From Acetispira formosa (nom. nud.) (GTDB lineage: Bacteria; Desulfobacterota; Desulfarculia; Adiutricales; Adiutricaceae), in assembly GCA_023525915.1 (NCBI GenBank), contig CP026657.1, forward strand, positions 2,132,001 to 2,196,000: a stretch of 64,000 nucleotides of DNA, written 5' to 3'. This document shows, one piece after another, positions 25,527 to 36,865 of this stretch (position 1 is the stretch's first letter; each line of letters opens with the position of its first letter). The notes below the pieces were generated by a model that saw only the letters and a program-made list of their open reading frames with translations, did no database searches and was not told the origin of the DNA. The position numbers and the translations under genes are program-made.

Positions 25527-26621
25527 TCAGGCGGCGGGTTCAGGTTTGCGCGCTCCGCCCGGCGAACCGACCAGCGGTTCACGGGTATAGGGACAGATTT
25601 CAATGCATTTACGGCAGGGATCACGTTTTTCCAGCCAGTTATCAAAACAGGCCCGGCGGTTGACCGGCCATTGATACAAGCCGGGCCTCCGGCGCCCCTC
25701 ACTAATGGCTTTGGCCGGGCATTCATTAATACAGCGCTGGCAGGTTTCACAATAGTCGGCCACCCCGAACGTCAGCGGGCGGTCAATAATGAAGGGATAA
25801 TTGGTAATGATGGTAAAAAGGCGCAGATTGGGCCCATATTCAGGCGTAATCAACAGCCCCTGCCGTCCCAGTTCACCCAGCCCGGCCAGGACTCCATAAT
25901 GATCGGCCATCAATATCCCGCCAGCCGACGGCCGGGCCACATAACCTTGTGAGGCCAAAAATTCGGCCACGTTCAGCGTCGCCGCGACTTGGCCGGACCA
26001 GTCCAGCCAGCCGTTAGAAGGGCGCAGGGCTGAAAGGCCGGGATTCATGCCCATGATCGCCGGTGACCGCACAAATCCCAATACCAGCACCCGGTCGGCT
26101 TGCTCCGGCAGTTCAATGGCATCTTTATTTGGCGGACCATTGCCATAAAGTTCAATTGGGCGGCCATCCCAAGTGTGGGAATAGACAAAAGGCTCCGTCA
26201 ATGGAGCAACGCCGGAGACAGCCGCACCGCTCAACAGGGCGGCAATCCGGCCCTGGTAATCCAGAAGAAATCCCCTATCCTCCACTGAACCCGCGTCGGC
26301 AAAAAAATCAGCGGCCGTTTGAAGCGGATTGGCTGGCCAATCCATCCACGGCGGGAGAGGCGGCGAAAAAACTTCCATGGCGGATATTGTGGCGGCTGGG
26401 GGTGAAAAGCCGAGAATTTCGTTAAAGAAAGGAGCGGCTGATTCCGCTTTTTCCGGGTCGGCCAGGAGTTCGGCCAGGAAATTATCGGCCGCCGCCAAAC
26501 GGCGAGCATTCTCCGGTGGCGCGGATGTCCCCATGATGAAACGGCCGCGCAGGCGGTCACGTTCACTGAGCTTGAATCCGGCCTCAATGAAATTCATGGT
26601 AAATCTGTTGTCCCCACACAT
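25527..26621 (-). CDS. QueG-like double 4Fe-4S reductase, function uncertain
   Basis: A ~364-residue soluble protein ending in two ferredoxin-type clusters: CETCQRCINECP (about residues 291-302) and CRKCIEICP (about 336-344). This order, after a large N-terminal domain, resembles epoxyqueuosine reductase and related corrinoid-binding reductive enzymes. The spacing RRACFDNWLEKRDPCRKC is like that group. Sequence details of QueG itself (for example the early substrate-site motifs) are not clear, so a queuosine role is not claimed. The start is either 26621 or the Met at 26597. The gene follows rpmA on the same strand, but a terminator separates them. Confidence 0.65.
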   Translation of the reverse strand: MCGDNRFTMNFIEAGFKLSERDRLRGRFIMGTSAPPENARRLAAADNFLAELLADPEKAESAAPFFNEILGFSPPAATISAMEVFSPPLPPWMDWPANPLQTAADFFADAGSVEDRGFLLDYQGRIAALLSGAAVSGVAPLTEPFVYSHTWDGRPIELYGNGPPNKDAIELPEQADRVLVLGFVRSPAIMGMNPGLSALRPSNGWLDWSGQVAATLNVAEFLASQGYVARPSAGGILMADHYGVLAGLGELGRQGLLITPEYGPNLRLFTIITNYPFIIDRPLTFGVADYCETCQRCINECPAKAISEGRRRPGLYQWPVNRRACFDNWLEKRDPCRKCIEICPYTREPLVGSPGGARKPEPAA

Positions 26622-26650
26622 GATACACCAAATTCAGGTATTTTTTGACG

Positions 26651-26691
26651 GAAAAAGCCGCAACCGGTAAACACCGGAGCGGCTTTTTCAG
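26651..26691 (-). terminator. Rho-independent terminator after rplU-rpmA
   Basis: GAAAAAGCCGC pairs with GCGGCTTTTTC, with an inner CCGG/CCGG pair. Read on the minus strand it ends in a T run, fitting the end of the ribosomal protein pair. Confidence 0.85.
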
Positions 26692-26773
26692 ATTCATCTC
26701 AAAGCCTTGGAAATGATTCCGACCTTTCAGCCGCCGGGCTGAAATGGTGCGAAACCTCCGGCCCTGAAAGGTC

Positions 26774-27040
26774 TCAGGCGCTGGCCTCGGCCGGGTAGAC
26801 GCTGACTTTTTTGCGATCCGCGCCATACCGTTCGAATTTAACCACGCCATCGATGAGGGCGAACAGAGTGTAATCACGCCCCAGGCCGACATTGTTGCCG
26901 GGGTGGATTTTGGTGCCGAGCTGACGCACCAGAATGTTGCCGGCTTTGACAACCTGCCCGGCGTAACGTTTGACGCCCCGGCGTTTACCTATAGTATCGC
27001 GTCCGTTGCGGCTGGAGCCGCCTGCTTTTTTGTGGGCCAT
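26774..27040 (-). CDS. rpmA: 50S ribosomal protein L27
   Basis: L27 sits near the peptidyl-transferase centre of the large subunit. The 88-residue protein starts [20 protein letters not shown], the family signature, without the N-terminal extension that some Firmicutes cleave. It includes VRQRGT-like [11 protein letters not shown] and [13 protein letters not shown]. It follows rplU on the same strand, the universal order. The usual next gene, obg, is not present here; a terminator and a QueG-like gene follow. Confidence 0.98.
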   Translation of the reverse strand: MAHKKAGGSSRNGRDTIGKRRGVKRYAGQVVKAGNILVRQLGTKIHPGNNVGLGRDYTLFALIDGVVKFERYGADRKKVSVYPAEASA

Positions 27041-27177
27041 TATCTATACTCCCATAACACCGGCCTATATATCAAAGACCGCTTGTAGAATAAAGTTTCG
27101 CCGCCGTCCTGGCCGGAAAGCGCGAACCCGGTCGAAAGGCCAGGGGATTTAGGCTCCTGGCCATGCGGCCTTTAATA

Positions 27178-27489
27178 TTAAAGGTTGATGGCTACGATTT
27201 TCAGGGCGGTGTAATCCTGACGGTGGCCCTGTTTTTTCTGATAGCCCTGGCGGCGTTTCTTTTTGAAGACAATGATCTTCTTGGCGCGGTCCTGTTCGAC
27301 CACGGTGGCTTCCACCTTCGCGCCTTCCACCAGGGGAGCGCCAGCCTTGAGGGTTTCGCCGTCTTTGACCAGGAGAACCTCGGTCAGCGAAACAGTAGCG
27401 CCCACCTCGGCATCCAGCTTATTAACTCTCACGATTTGACCCGGTTCAACCTTATACTGACGGCCGCCGGTTTTGACTACTGCGTACAT
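27178..27489 (-). CDS. rplU: 50S ribosomal protein L21
   Basis: L21 binds 23S rRNA. From the Met at 27489 the protein begins [18 protein letters not shown], as in all L21 proteins, and ends with [14 protein letters not shown]. The six extra codons in the open frame upstream are not part of it. GGAGG precedes the start. It is transcribed with rpmA from the promoter at 27531-27559. Confidence 0.98.
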   Translation of the reverse strand: MYAVVKTGGRQYKVEPGQIVRVNKLDAEVGATVSLTEVLLVKDGETLKAGAPLVEGAKVEATVVEQDRAKKIIVFKKKRRQGYQKKQGHRQDYTALKIVAINL

Positions 27490-27530
27490 ATTGTAAAACC
27501 TCCACAATCGCTAAACGCTTCGAATCTTCA

Positions 27531-27559
27531 ACTATATTTAACACGACATTCAATGTCAA
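27531..27559 (-). promoter_or_regulatory. Sigma-70 promoter of rplU-rpmA
   Basis: On the minus strand TTGACA (27559-27554) and TATAGT (27536-27531) are separated by exactly 17 bp. The start of transcription would be near 27524, about 35 nt before rplU. Confidence 0.88.
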
Positions 27560-27976
27560 GCATTTTTTACTGAATTTGAGGGCTGAAATAGCGGCTCCAC
27601 TCAGTGTCTCGGCGGCGAGATTATAACAGATCCGGGCCGCTGGTGACCAGCTTTATTTCTTATGGATATACCTGTATCAGGCCGTCAAGAATCCGGCGAA
27701 ATCTTCCGCTTTTACTATGGCCTTTATATTGCATTAAATATCCGTGCCGGTCGGGCTTGTTCTGACCGGAGATGGTTCTGAAAGGCGGAAAACTTTGGAA
27801 CCGGTCAAAAAATACCATATCTTGTGAAAAAGTGACTCGGCACTACACAATAGGCCGAAAGGAAATTAAGGGCGGTTTGAACAAGCTTCGACTTCTAAAT
27901 AGGAAGGATGAAGAGGCTTGTCAGATTGCCCTTTAGTGACTTATAATTAAAACGTCAGGAGGTATGTATTTTTTGT
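27560..27976. other. Intergenic stretch, no gene seen
   Basis: About 415 bp between the rplU promoter and the flgM-operon promoter. I see no supported open frame, RNA gene or family repeat. Short inverted repeats such as GACCGG near 27765 are not convincing. Confidence 0.4.
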
Positions 27977-28004
27977 TAAAGTCGGACCGAGCCTCGGCCG
28001 ATAA
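27977..28004 (+). promoter_or_regulatory. Sigma-28-like flagellar promoter
   Basis: TAAAGTCG (27977-27984) and the exact -10 element GCCGATAA (27997-28004) match the FliA consensus, except that the spacing is one base longer than usual. It would drive the unknown gene at 28084 and flgM. FlgM expression from a FliA promoter is a known arrangement. Confidence 0.65.
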
Positions 28005-28083
28005 ATAAATTAAGAACGCGGCCCCTGGCAAGCGTAGGCTCCGGGAGAAAGAAATCGGAGCGGAATATTGAAAGGGGGACGCG

Positions 28084-28563
28084 GTGGCGACCAAGAGCGA
28101 CCTGAGCACTTTGATGCGAACTCTGGGACGTCAGTTGAGAAGCAAGCTGGCGGATTCTCTGGGCTACGACATACCGATACCGCCCCGCCCGTCACCGAGA
28201 ATGTCGGTGGTGGAGAAAGTTTCCAGAAATGCCCTGTTTGAACTGGTGGGAAGGGCTAAAAGCCACCCCCAGCGCGGTGAGATGGATTCGGCCAATCCGG
28301 CCTATGTGGCCCTGGCCGAACTGACGGAAGAAAGCGGCCGTCCGGGTCTGGCCCTTGGATTGAGATACGAAACAGGTGAAATAACATTTCTGGATTTGGA
28401 CCTGGAGACCGATAAGGTTGAAAAGAGCGGCGGCGCGTATGTTGAGCGAAGCCTGAATTTAAGATTATGGCGCCGTCTTGAAGAACTGATTTATATTAAA
28501 GTTGACAGCACAATGGTTGGGCCCCGCAAGCCCATCCGGCCCCCGGAAGAGGTGGACATATGA
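28084..28563 (+). CDS. Unknown protein co-transcribed with flgM
   Basis: A 159-residue soluble protein that I do not recognise. It begins at a GTG with AAGGGGG upstream. The N-terminal ~40 residues are basic and Pro-rich (GYDIPIPPRPSPRMS). The rest has alternating strands and helices (NALFELVGRAKSH, LGLRYETGEITFLDLDLE, LRLWRRLEELIYIKV). No signal peptide or membrane helix is seen. Its stop overlaps the flgM start (ATGA), and a sigma-28-like promoter precedes it, so a late flagellar role is likely, for instance as a chaperone or export partner. That function is inference only. Confidence 0.7.
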   Translation: MATKSDLSTLMRTLGRQLRSKLADSLGYDIPIPPRPSPRMSVVEKVSRNALFELVGRAKSHPQRGEMDSANPAYVALAELTEESGRPGLALGLRYETGEITFLDLDLETDKVEKSGGAYVERSLNLRLWRRLEELIYIKVDSTMVGPRKPIRPPEEVDI

Positions 28564-28862
28564 AAATCAATCTGAATACCCCATACATCAATAAAGAGAC
28601 CAAGGTGACGGGCGATCCCCGTGAAAAGGCGGCCCAGAACAATTCTGAAGCGCCCCGCGCGGAAGAAGCCAAAAACGACGTGGTGCAGCTTTCCGACCGC
28701 TCGCGGATGGCCGCCAGGGCCACTGAACTGGCCACCACCGCCCCGGATGTCCGCACCGACAAGGTTGAGGATTTGAGAACACGCATCAATGCCGGAACCT
28801 ACAACATCAGCGGGCAGACAGTGGCGGACAGCATGCTCCGCAAGAGCATCACTGAGGTTTAA
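28560..28862 (+). CDS. flgM: Anti-sigma-28 factor FlgM
   Basis: FlgM holds the flagellar sigma factor FliA inactive until the hook is complete, and is then exported. The 100-residue protein has a disordered N-terminal half and the conserved C-terminal sigma-binding part: DVVQLSDRSRMAARA, KVEDLRTRINAGTYNISGQTVADSML. It overlaps the preceding gene by 4 bp and is followed by a terminator. Confidence 0.9.
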   Translation: MKINLNTPYINKETKVTGDPREKAAQNNSEAPRAEEAKNDVVQLSDRSRMAARATELATTAPDVRTDKVEDLRTRINAGTYNISGQTVADSMLRKSITEV

Positions 28863-28973
28863 TTCCGCGTTGCCCGGCCTGGAGCCCCAATTTTGGCTCA
28901 TTCCCTACCGGCCGGATGATGGCGGTGAATTACTGAACCCCTCTCTTTCACCACCCCATTGATGCTGCGATAT

Positions 28974-29004
28974 TCGAAAAGGCGCTTTCAGCGCCTTTTC
29001 GTTT
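28974..29004 (+). terminator. Rho-independent terminator after flgM
   Basis: CGAAAAGGCGCT pairs with AGCGCCTTTTCG, followed by TTTT. Confidence 0.92.
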
Positions 29005-29035
29005 TGGATGATAAAATTATTCCGTCACTGTTATC

Positions 29036-29889
29036 AGCAAGGAATGCGGCCTTTGGCCGCTCGATTTAAAGGACTTGGCCTGAAAGGCCAACCAAAGGGT
29101 TCCACCCTCTGGACTCCGGCTGGGGGAGGGCCCACGCGGGCCCTACCCCAGACCCCACCCGCGCCAGGGGGGCGGAGCCCCCTGGACCCCCAAGATATCA
29201 GGGTCGGCTTTAAAACTCACCTTCCCGCATCGCCGCAACTCGCTTCGGGTACGAAGCTCAGACAAGCGGCGACGCTTCTTACCCTGTCAGCTTCAACCGC
29301 TGTCGCCCGCTTCACGTCGCGCCCTTACTGTTTGCTATAGGTGGCCTCATTGGCTTAGTGTTAGTTCACGTATGTTCGGCTTCAATCAGCTTCCCCTTAA
29401 AGGCTCTTTCCAGTGCTGGTTGTGTGTCTCTCCGCCGCCTATCGCTTTATTGTGGACTTGCTCATTTAAAAAATGACGCAAAAGTCTCACCGGTTGCAAC
29501 GCTGGAAAAAACTTTTGGTGGGAAGGAATATTCAGCCGAACATACGTGAAGCAACAATCATTCGATGAAGCTGCCTATAGCAAAATGTAACAATCCAATG
29601 TGAAGTGGCCGACAGCGGTTAAAGCGGAAGCGGTATGAAGCGTCGCCGCTTGTCTGAGCTTCGTACCCGAAGCGAGTTGCGGCGATGCGGGAAGGTGTAA
29701 GTTGAAGCTGACGCTGATTTCTTGGGGTTCCAAGGGGCTTGCCCCTTGGCGCGGGTGGGGTCTGGGGTAGGGCCCGCGTGGGCCCTCCCCCAGCCGGAGT
29801 CCAGAGGGTGGAACCCTTTGGTTGGCCTGTAAGGCCAAGTCCTTTAAATAGCGCGGCCCTCTGGGCCGCACTCCTTCTCTAAACATGCC
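29036..29889. mobile_element. Family B fold-back element, complete copy 1 (~850 bp)
   Basis: The left arm (GGAATGCGGCCTTTGGCCGC, then AAAGGACTTGGCCTGAAAGG) and the right arm (AAGTCCTTTAAATAGCGCGG ending GGGCCGCACTCC) are inverted copies over roughly 300 bp. The centre (29366-29550) is also near-palindromic: TTCACGTATGTTCGGCT and AGCCGAACATACGTGAA. No transposase frame exists. A nearly identical copy is at 46.1 kb and a solo arm at 7.4 kb. Confidence 0.85.
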
Positions 29890-29897
29890 TGCCCCAA

Positions 29898-30563
29898 TCA
29901 ATCCATGCCGCTGTATGGGGCTTGCCGGTTGGGGCAATCCTCACGCGGGCAGAGCTGGCAATTGTGAAACTTGGAATCCGTCTGGAAGAAAAACCCGGAG
30001 ACGGTCTGCTCCGGCTTCATCATGAAGGTGGGCAGAAGAGTCACTCCCAGCTTTTCATCCAGAGGAGACAGCAATTTGAAAAGCGGCACCTGCTGGGTAA
30101 TGGGCCAGATGATGAGCGAGCCGGGGTTCATGGCCGAAACCTGCGGCAGTCCGAATTTATCCATGATAAAACTTTCCATTTTGGAGCGGGCCATGCGCAT
30201 GGCTTCCTGCTGAATGGTGTTGGCGAAAATGCGATCCATTCCTGAATAAGCGCGCCCCCATTCAGCCAACTCCGAACCTTCCGTGGCCAGAAAGGGAAAA
30301 ACACGCCCCAACCCCTCAAAGTTCTCTCTCAGAAGCGTACTGTTGAAGGTCATCCCATCCACAATCACCTCATCACCCTCACCGAACGACATGGCGCAGT
30401 GCTTGAAACCAGCCCTGGGCCTGGCTATGGCCTCGGCTTCCTCCACCAGTTTTTTCAGCAGGGCTTCGGCCCTGGCTGATGAACGAATGCGCAGTTTCCG
30501 GCCTAAACTTTCCAGGTCATATTCAACCCGCACATCATCAATAATAAACTCCATCTGATCCAT
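29898..30563 (-). CDS. MetH activation-domain-like protein
   Basis: A ~221-residue protein. PLFKLLSPLDEKLGVTLLPTFMMKPEQTVSGFFF matches the reactivation (SAM-binding) domain of cobalamin-dependent methionine synthase. The C-terminus has CQLCPREDCPNR, a Cys-rich tail seen in stand-alone forms of this domain. Such proteins may reactivate corrinoid enzymes; the partner is unknown here. The ATG at 30563 has AGGGGCC upstream and is preferred to the longer frame from 30752. The gene ends nine bases from the family B element. Confidence 0.65.
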   Translation of the reverse strand: MDQMEFIIDDVRVEYDLESLGRKLRIRSSARAEALLKKLVEEAEAIARPRAGFKHCAMSFGEGDEVIVDGMTFNSTLLRENFEGLGRVFPFLATEGSELAEWGRAYSGMDRIFANTIQQEAMRMARSKMESFIMDKFGLPQVSAMNPGSLIIWPITQQVPLFKLLSPLDEKLGVTLLPTFMMKPEQTVSGFFFQTDSKFHNCQLCPREDCPNRQAPYSGMD

Positions 30564-30817
30564 AATGAGGCCCCTGTTTGTAGTTGTTTTCATCGATGTT
30601 TTTGCGAAATCATTATGTGTAAGGATATCACCTATCCGCCTGCGGCGCAAGGGTGGGAGATGTTTCAGCTTCCCGTCGTTTACTTTCATAGTTGTTTTTT
30701 TACCAACTGACAACTTGTAATTTTTCACACGAATCCAAATTATTTTTTTCATTAAGCCGGAAAAAACGACGTATTGATATTGTTAATCGTCAACGGATTG
30801 TGATATATATAAAGTAA
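30564..30817. other. AT-rich intergenic stretch upstream of the MetH-like gene
   Basis: An open frame continues from the MetH-like gene to 30752 on the minus strand, but its Lys/Arg-rich translation has no homology features. No RNA gene or terminator is clear. Confidence 0.35.
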
Positions 30818-30819
30818 CC

Positions 30820-30892
30820 TTTTACCGGCGCACGATCAACAGGCCGCCAACAGGCTGGAGACATTGCGTGTCAATGTACAGTAAACGAACAT
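30820..30892. repeat. Family D small dispersed repeat, copy 4
   Basis: CCTTTTACCGGCGCACGATC, then AACAGGC and GAGACATTGCGTG. It lies ~260 bp upstream of ppdK. From here to 31152 I see no further gene or clear promoter. Confidence 0.78.
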
Positions 30893-31152
30893 TTAGTGTG
30901 TTTTATTTCCGACCAAAAATCAAAACACGGTTTTCGCTGGACTGATTGTATACCTGCAACTGAAGTCAATACCTGATAAAAGACAAGGACTGCATGAAGT
31001 TTTTTAAACTGATGAAGTCATAAAAATACCGCGGAATTCCACCGGCCCGTTTTTCGGGCGGGCGGAAAATCGCGCGGCACGGCCTTACTACATCTCAAGC
31101 CGCATCCCGGCGGTTCTAAAAAAAAGCCTTCGGGCAAAATCAGGGGGAAAGA

Positions 31153-34386
<3,234 letters not shown>

Positions 34387-34425
34387 TCTTAGTAATCAAG
34401 GTTCCGGGTTCACCCGGCCATATAC

Positions 34426-34456
34426 AAACCCCGCTTCGGCGGGGTTTCTATTTTTT
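34426..34456 (+). terminator. Rho-independent terminator after ppdK
   Basis: AAACCCCGC-TTCG-GCGGGGTTT followed by CTATTTTTT. Confidence 0.92.
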
Positions 34457-34516
34457 GAATCGCTGATGCACTCTATTATTGTGCAAAGTTTAAATTTTTA
34501 GAAATGCGTCGGCCCG

Positions 34517-34602
34517 CCGGAATCCGGGAATTGTTTTTGACCTGTCTCCGTTCCGGGGGTCTTTAGTCACTGAGACAGGTCAAAAACAATTCCCGGATTC
34601 CG
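34517..34602. repeat. Family F palindrome (type P1)
   Basis: Arms of ~32 bp (one reads CCGGAATCCGGGAATTGTTT) pair perfectly around the loop CGTTCCGGGGGTCTTTAGTC. The arm sequence differs from the copy at 56.1 kb, but the loop is the same. A ~50-bp spacer (TACTTTTCAGCCCTCAAGAA) leads into the next palindrome, as at 56.1 kb. Confidence 0.85.
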
Positions 34603-34654
34603 GCTCCCACTCAACTGTGCCTACTTTTCAGCCCTCAAGAAAGACGACCAGGCA

Positions 34655-34800
34655 GCCGACCGGAGAAGTGTTTTTGCCCGGCTCCATGACTAAAAATCTG
34701 TTCGTAAATAAGGAATTTTGCCCATTGGCCAGGCGCGAGCGTTTTTTAAGCGGAGCAATGCCAGGAGCTTCACTATTTACGAACAAGTTCTTAGTCGGAA
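34655..34800. mobile_element. Family E element inside a family F (P2) palindrome
   Basis: The left half of a P2 palindrome (GAGAAGTGTTTTTGCCCGGC, TCCATGACTAA) is broken by a ~100-bp family E element running from ATCTGTTCGTAAATA to TATTTACGAACAAGTTCTTA. The right half of the palindrome is mostly missing. The open frames through this region are not convincing genes. Confidence 0.75.
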
Positions 34801-34828
34801 GCCGGAGTCCCCCGCTGGGGCATAAGCT

Positions 34829-34857
34829 GTTCCACTCGGGACAGATCATGATATAAT
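34829..34857 (+). promoter_or_regulatory. Possible promoter for the unknown membrane gene
   Basis: A perfect -10 element TATAAT (34852-34857) has a poor -35 (GTTCCA) 17 bp upstream. Transcription would begin near 34864, ~83 nt before the ATG. Confidence 0.4.
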
Positions 34858-34946
34858 AGTATCTTCATCACCCCCAAATTTTCCCGGAAGGCGGTAGCGA
34901 AAATTCGTCAGGCTTGTTGGCAACCGCTTCTCTAGAGGAGGACTGA

Positions 34947-35942
34947 ATGTACGAACATCTTGTAAAAAAGGCCAATCCGGCGGAAAACCGGCCCGCCGTT
35001 TCCAGGTCGGGCAATATATCAAGTGTCCTCACAAGCTATAAGGCGTCGCTTGCCCAAGAGGCAAAGTCCGCCACTGTTCAGCGGCAGCCCAATGAAGCCA
35101 TGGAGGCGTTGGCGCCCAGGAGCGGTTCAAGCGGCAAAAACAGCAAGATTGCAGTTATATTGTCGTTATTATTGATTTTTGGCACCATAATAATCATGAT
35201 TTTACATAAATACGGCCTTTGTTCAAAAAAATCGAACCCATCTCCAAAGCTGAAAATTGATAAAGATGAGGTGGAAAGCGAGTTGTCGGCATTACCAACT
35301 GAACAGGTGGATAAAATTCAAAAAGAGGTGAGTGGGTCGGTGGTCGAATCTGATATCCATGTGTCCGATGAAATCAGTGATGCTTTGGGAAATGATGATG
35401 ATCTAGAAGAAGAAGAGCAGACCAAAATGCTGTTGAGACTTGGGGCCATAAAAAAACGTAAACCCACAAGGGGTTTGGCCTTGACGCCTCAGGAATCCGC
35501 GGAAGGATGGGGGATCGCAAAGGGCCAAAGAAAACGGCGCCCGAAAAGTCAGGAAGAGGTCGAACTTGATAGGGAAATCAGCGAATTGACAGACTTATGG
35601 TATGGCAGAGACAGCAACGTGGATTATCACTTATATAAACATTATATGCAGGAAAGCGCTTTTAACCGTTTGTCGCGTATTGAGCAGAAAAGGATAAGAG
35701 CGGAATATTTACACATGGCCAGGGATATGCACCAACGGATTATCAATGCGGGCTTTACTAAGGCTGAACACTTTCAAATAAGCCGCGCCACAGCTCTTAA
35801 TGCTCATATTGACAAAGGCGGCATCAGGATGAGCCGCTCCAAGGGCACGAACCCCGGCATAATCGGCAATTTAAAATATTTATCCGGCAGCGAAGGCGCT
35901 ATCTTGTTTGGCGAAGAGATATATTCATATTGGCCACATTAA
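34947..35942 (+). CDS. Unknown AT-rich single-pass membrane protein
   Basis: A 331-residue protein that I do not recognise. The N-terminal ~65 residues are Ser/Ala/Gln-rich and probably disordered. One hydrophobic segment lies at ~68-91 (IAVILSLLLIFGTIIIMILHKYG). An acidic stretch follows (DDDLEEEEQ), then a basic helical region and a C-terminal part ending NLKYLSGSEGAILFGEEIYSYWPH. Its codons are clearly richer in A and T than those of its neighbours, suggesting transfer. GAGGAGG precedes the ATG. The stop codon lies at the boundary of a family E insertion, so the original 3' end may have been cut. A toxin- or effector-like role is possible but unsupported. Confidence 0.6.
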   Translation: MYEHLVKKANPAENRPAVSRSGNISSVLTSYKASLAQEAKSATVQRQPNEAMEALAPRSGSSGKNSKIAVILSLLLIFGTIIIMILHKYGLCSKKSNPSPKLKIDKDEVESELSALPTEQVDKIQKEVSGSVVESDIHVSDEISDALGNDDDLEEEEQTKMLLRLGAIKKRKPTRGLALTPQESAEGWGIAKGQRKRRPKSQEEVELDREISELTDLWYGRDSNVDYHLYKHYMQESAFNRLSRIEQKRIRAEYLHMARDMHQRIINAGFTKAEHFQISRATALNAHIDKGGIRMSRSKGTNPGIIGNLKYLSGSEGAILFGEEIYSYWPH

Positions 35943-36079
35943 GAACTTATTTGTAAATAGTGTGCCCCCTGGCGTTGTTGCTCACATTTTTTAATGCTCG
36001 AAATATTAATATATTCCTCCGCTTAAAAAACGTTCGCGCCTAGCCAGAGAACAAAAGCCCTTATTTACGAACAAGTTCT
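35943..36079. mobile_element. Family E MITE-like element
   Basis: The ends GAACTTATTTGTAAATAG and CTATTTACGAACAAGTTC-type sequences are inverted repeats with two mismatches. The interior TTAAAAAACGTTCGCGCCTA matches the other copies. The left end touches the stop codon of the preceding gene. Confidence 0.8.
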
Positions 36080-36140
36080 AAGACTTCTGGAACGGAGACG
36101 GGCAAAAACATTTCTCCCGCCGGCGGTCACCCGCCGCTCT
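36080..36140. repeat. Right half of a family F (P2) palindrome
   Basis: AAGACTTCTGGAACGGAGAC and AAAAACATTTCTCCCGCCGG form one arm only. The left arm is missing, apparently lost when the family E element inserted. Confidence 0.7.
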
Positions 36141-36174
36141 CGCAGCTTTAAATTACTGTGTTAAGGGTTATTTC

Positions 36175-36558
36175 TTACCGCTTCTGAAAGAATTTGGTAT
36201 ATGCCTCCAGTATGGTAACAAAAACCTCCAAGCGGGTATTGTTTTGCTCCAGCCGCATAAGCGGCTGACCAGCCAAGCTTTCCTTGGTTCTTGTTATTGT
36301 ATCAATAAGCCGAGAAAGAATCGATAGTTGATTCTCGGCCGAGTTCCAATTGGGCGGTTGACGCGGTTCAGCCATGTCGGTTTCAATATCGACTATTTGG
36401 ACAAATTCATCAATGGAGGCTATACAACTGGAATAATTTTTGCGGTAGGTTTCGACAGCGGATTCAAGCCTGGCACAATTTCTTCTAAGCGCTGGAAGCT
36501 TTCTATGGGCCTTTTCAAAATCGATGAGAATAGGATGGATTTTTTCGTCCGGGAACAT
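36175..36558 (-). CDS. Unknown small helical protein
   Basis: A 127-residue protein, mostly helical and probably coiled-coil (LRRNCARLESAVETYRKNYSS, NQLSILSRLIDTITRTKESL, EVFVTILEAYTKFF). No signal peptide, membrane segment or known motif is seen. AGGAGG lies 8 nt before the ATG at 36558, which decides the start over the longer frame to 36636. Its base composition is more AT-rich than the neighbouring core genes. It is next to the unknown membrane gene and repeat elements, so it may belong to the same acquired patch. Confidence 0.6.
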   Translation of the reverse strand: MFPDEKIHPILIDFEKAHRKLPALRRNCARLESAVETYRKNYSSCIASIDEFVQIVDIETDMAEPRQPPNWNSAENQLSILSRLIDTITRTKESLAGQPLMRLEQNNTRLEVFVTILEAYTKFFQKR

Positions 36559-36865
36559 TTTCAGCGCCTCCTGAATAGTAGATGGAGGCCGGATACAATA
36601 TATTATACCACGGCCGGGCGCTCGAAACGGCTCCAAGAAGCCGCAGACTTGATTCCCCGAAGGTCTTGTATTCAGTCTACACCCGGCCGTGTCGCGAGCC
36701 TTGCGGCGAACAACACGGAGATGTGGTCCTTTTCTTGGTTAGACCGTTTTCGACGGGCATTTCGAGTACCCGCCGAAAGTAAATCATGCCCGCCAATAAA
36801 TATCAAGAAGATGTTTTGGCGGGCAGGCTATAAGCGGCCGAAGGCCGCAATTCTTTATCTATACA
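36559..36865. other. Intergenic stretch upstream of the small helical gene
   Basis: About 300 bp. TTTTCGACGGGCATT and CGGGTACTCGAAATGCCCG-like pairing (GGGCATTTCGAGTACCCG, 36757-36774) and a GCCCGCCA/TGGCGGGC inverted repeat (36787-36828) occur. The latter may terminate the AICAR transformylase transcript, although no T run is seen. Confidence 0.4.

Noticed and set aside
34617..34856. 79- and 73-codon open frames upstream of the membrane gene
   Set aside because: They run through family E/F palindromes on both strands and have no ribosome-binding site.
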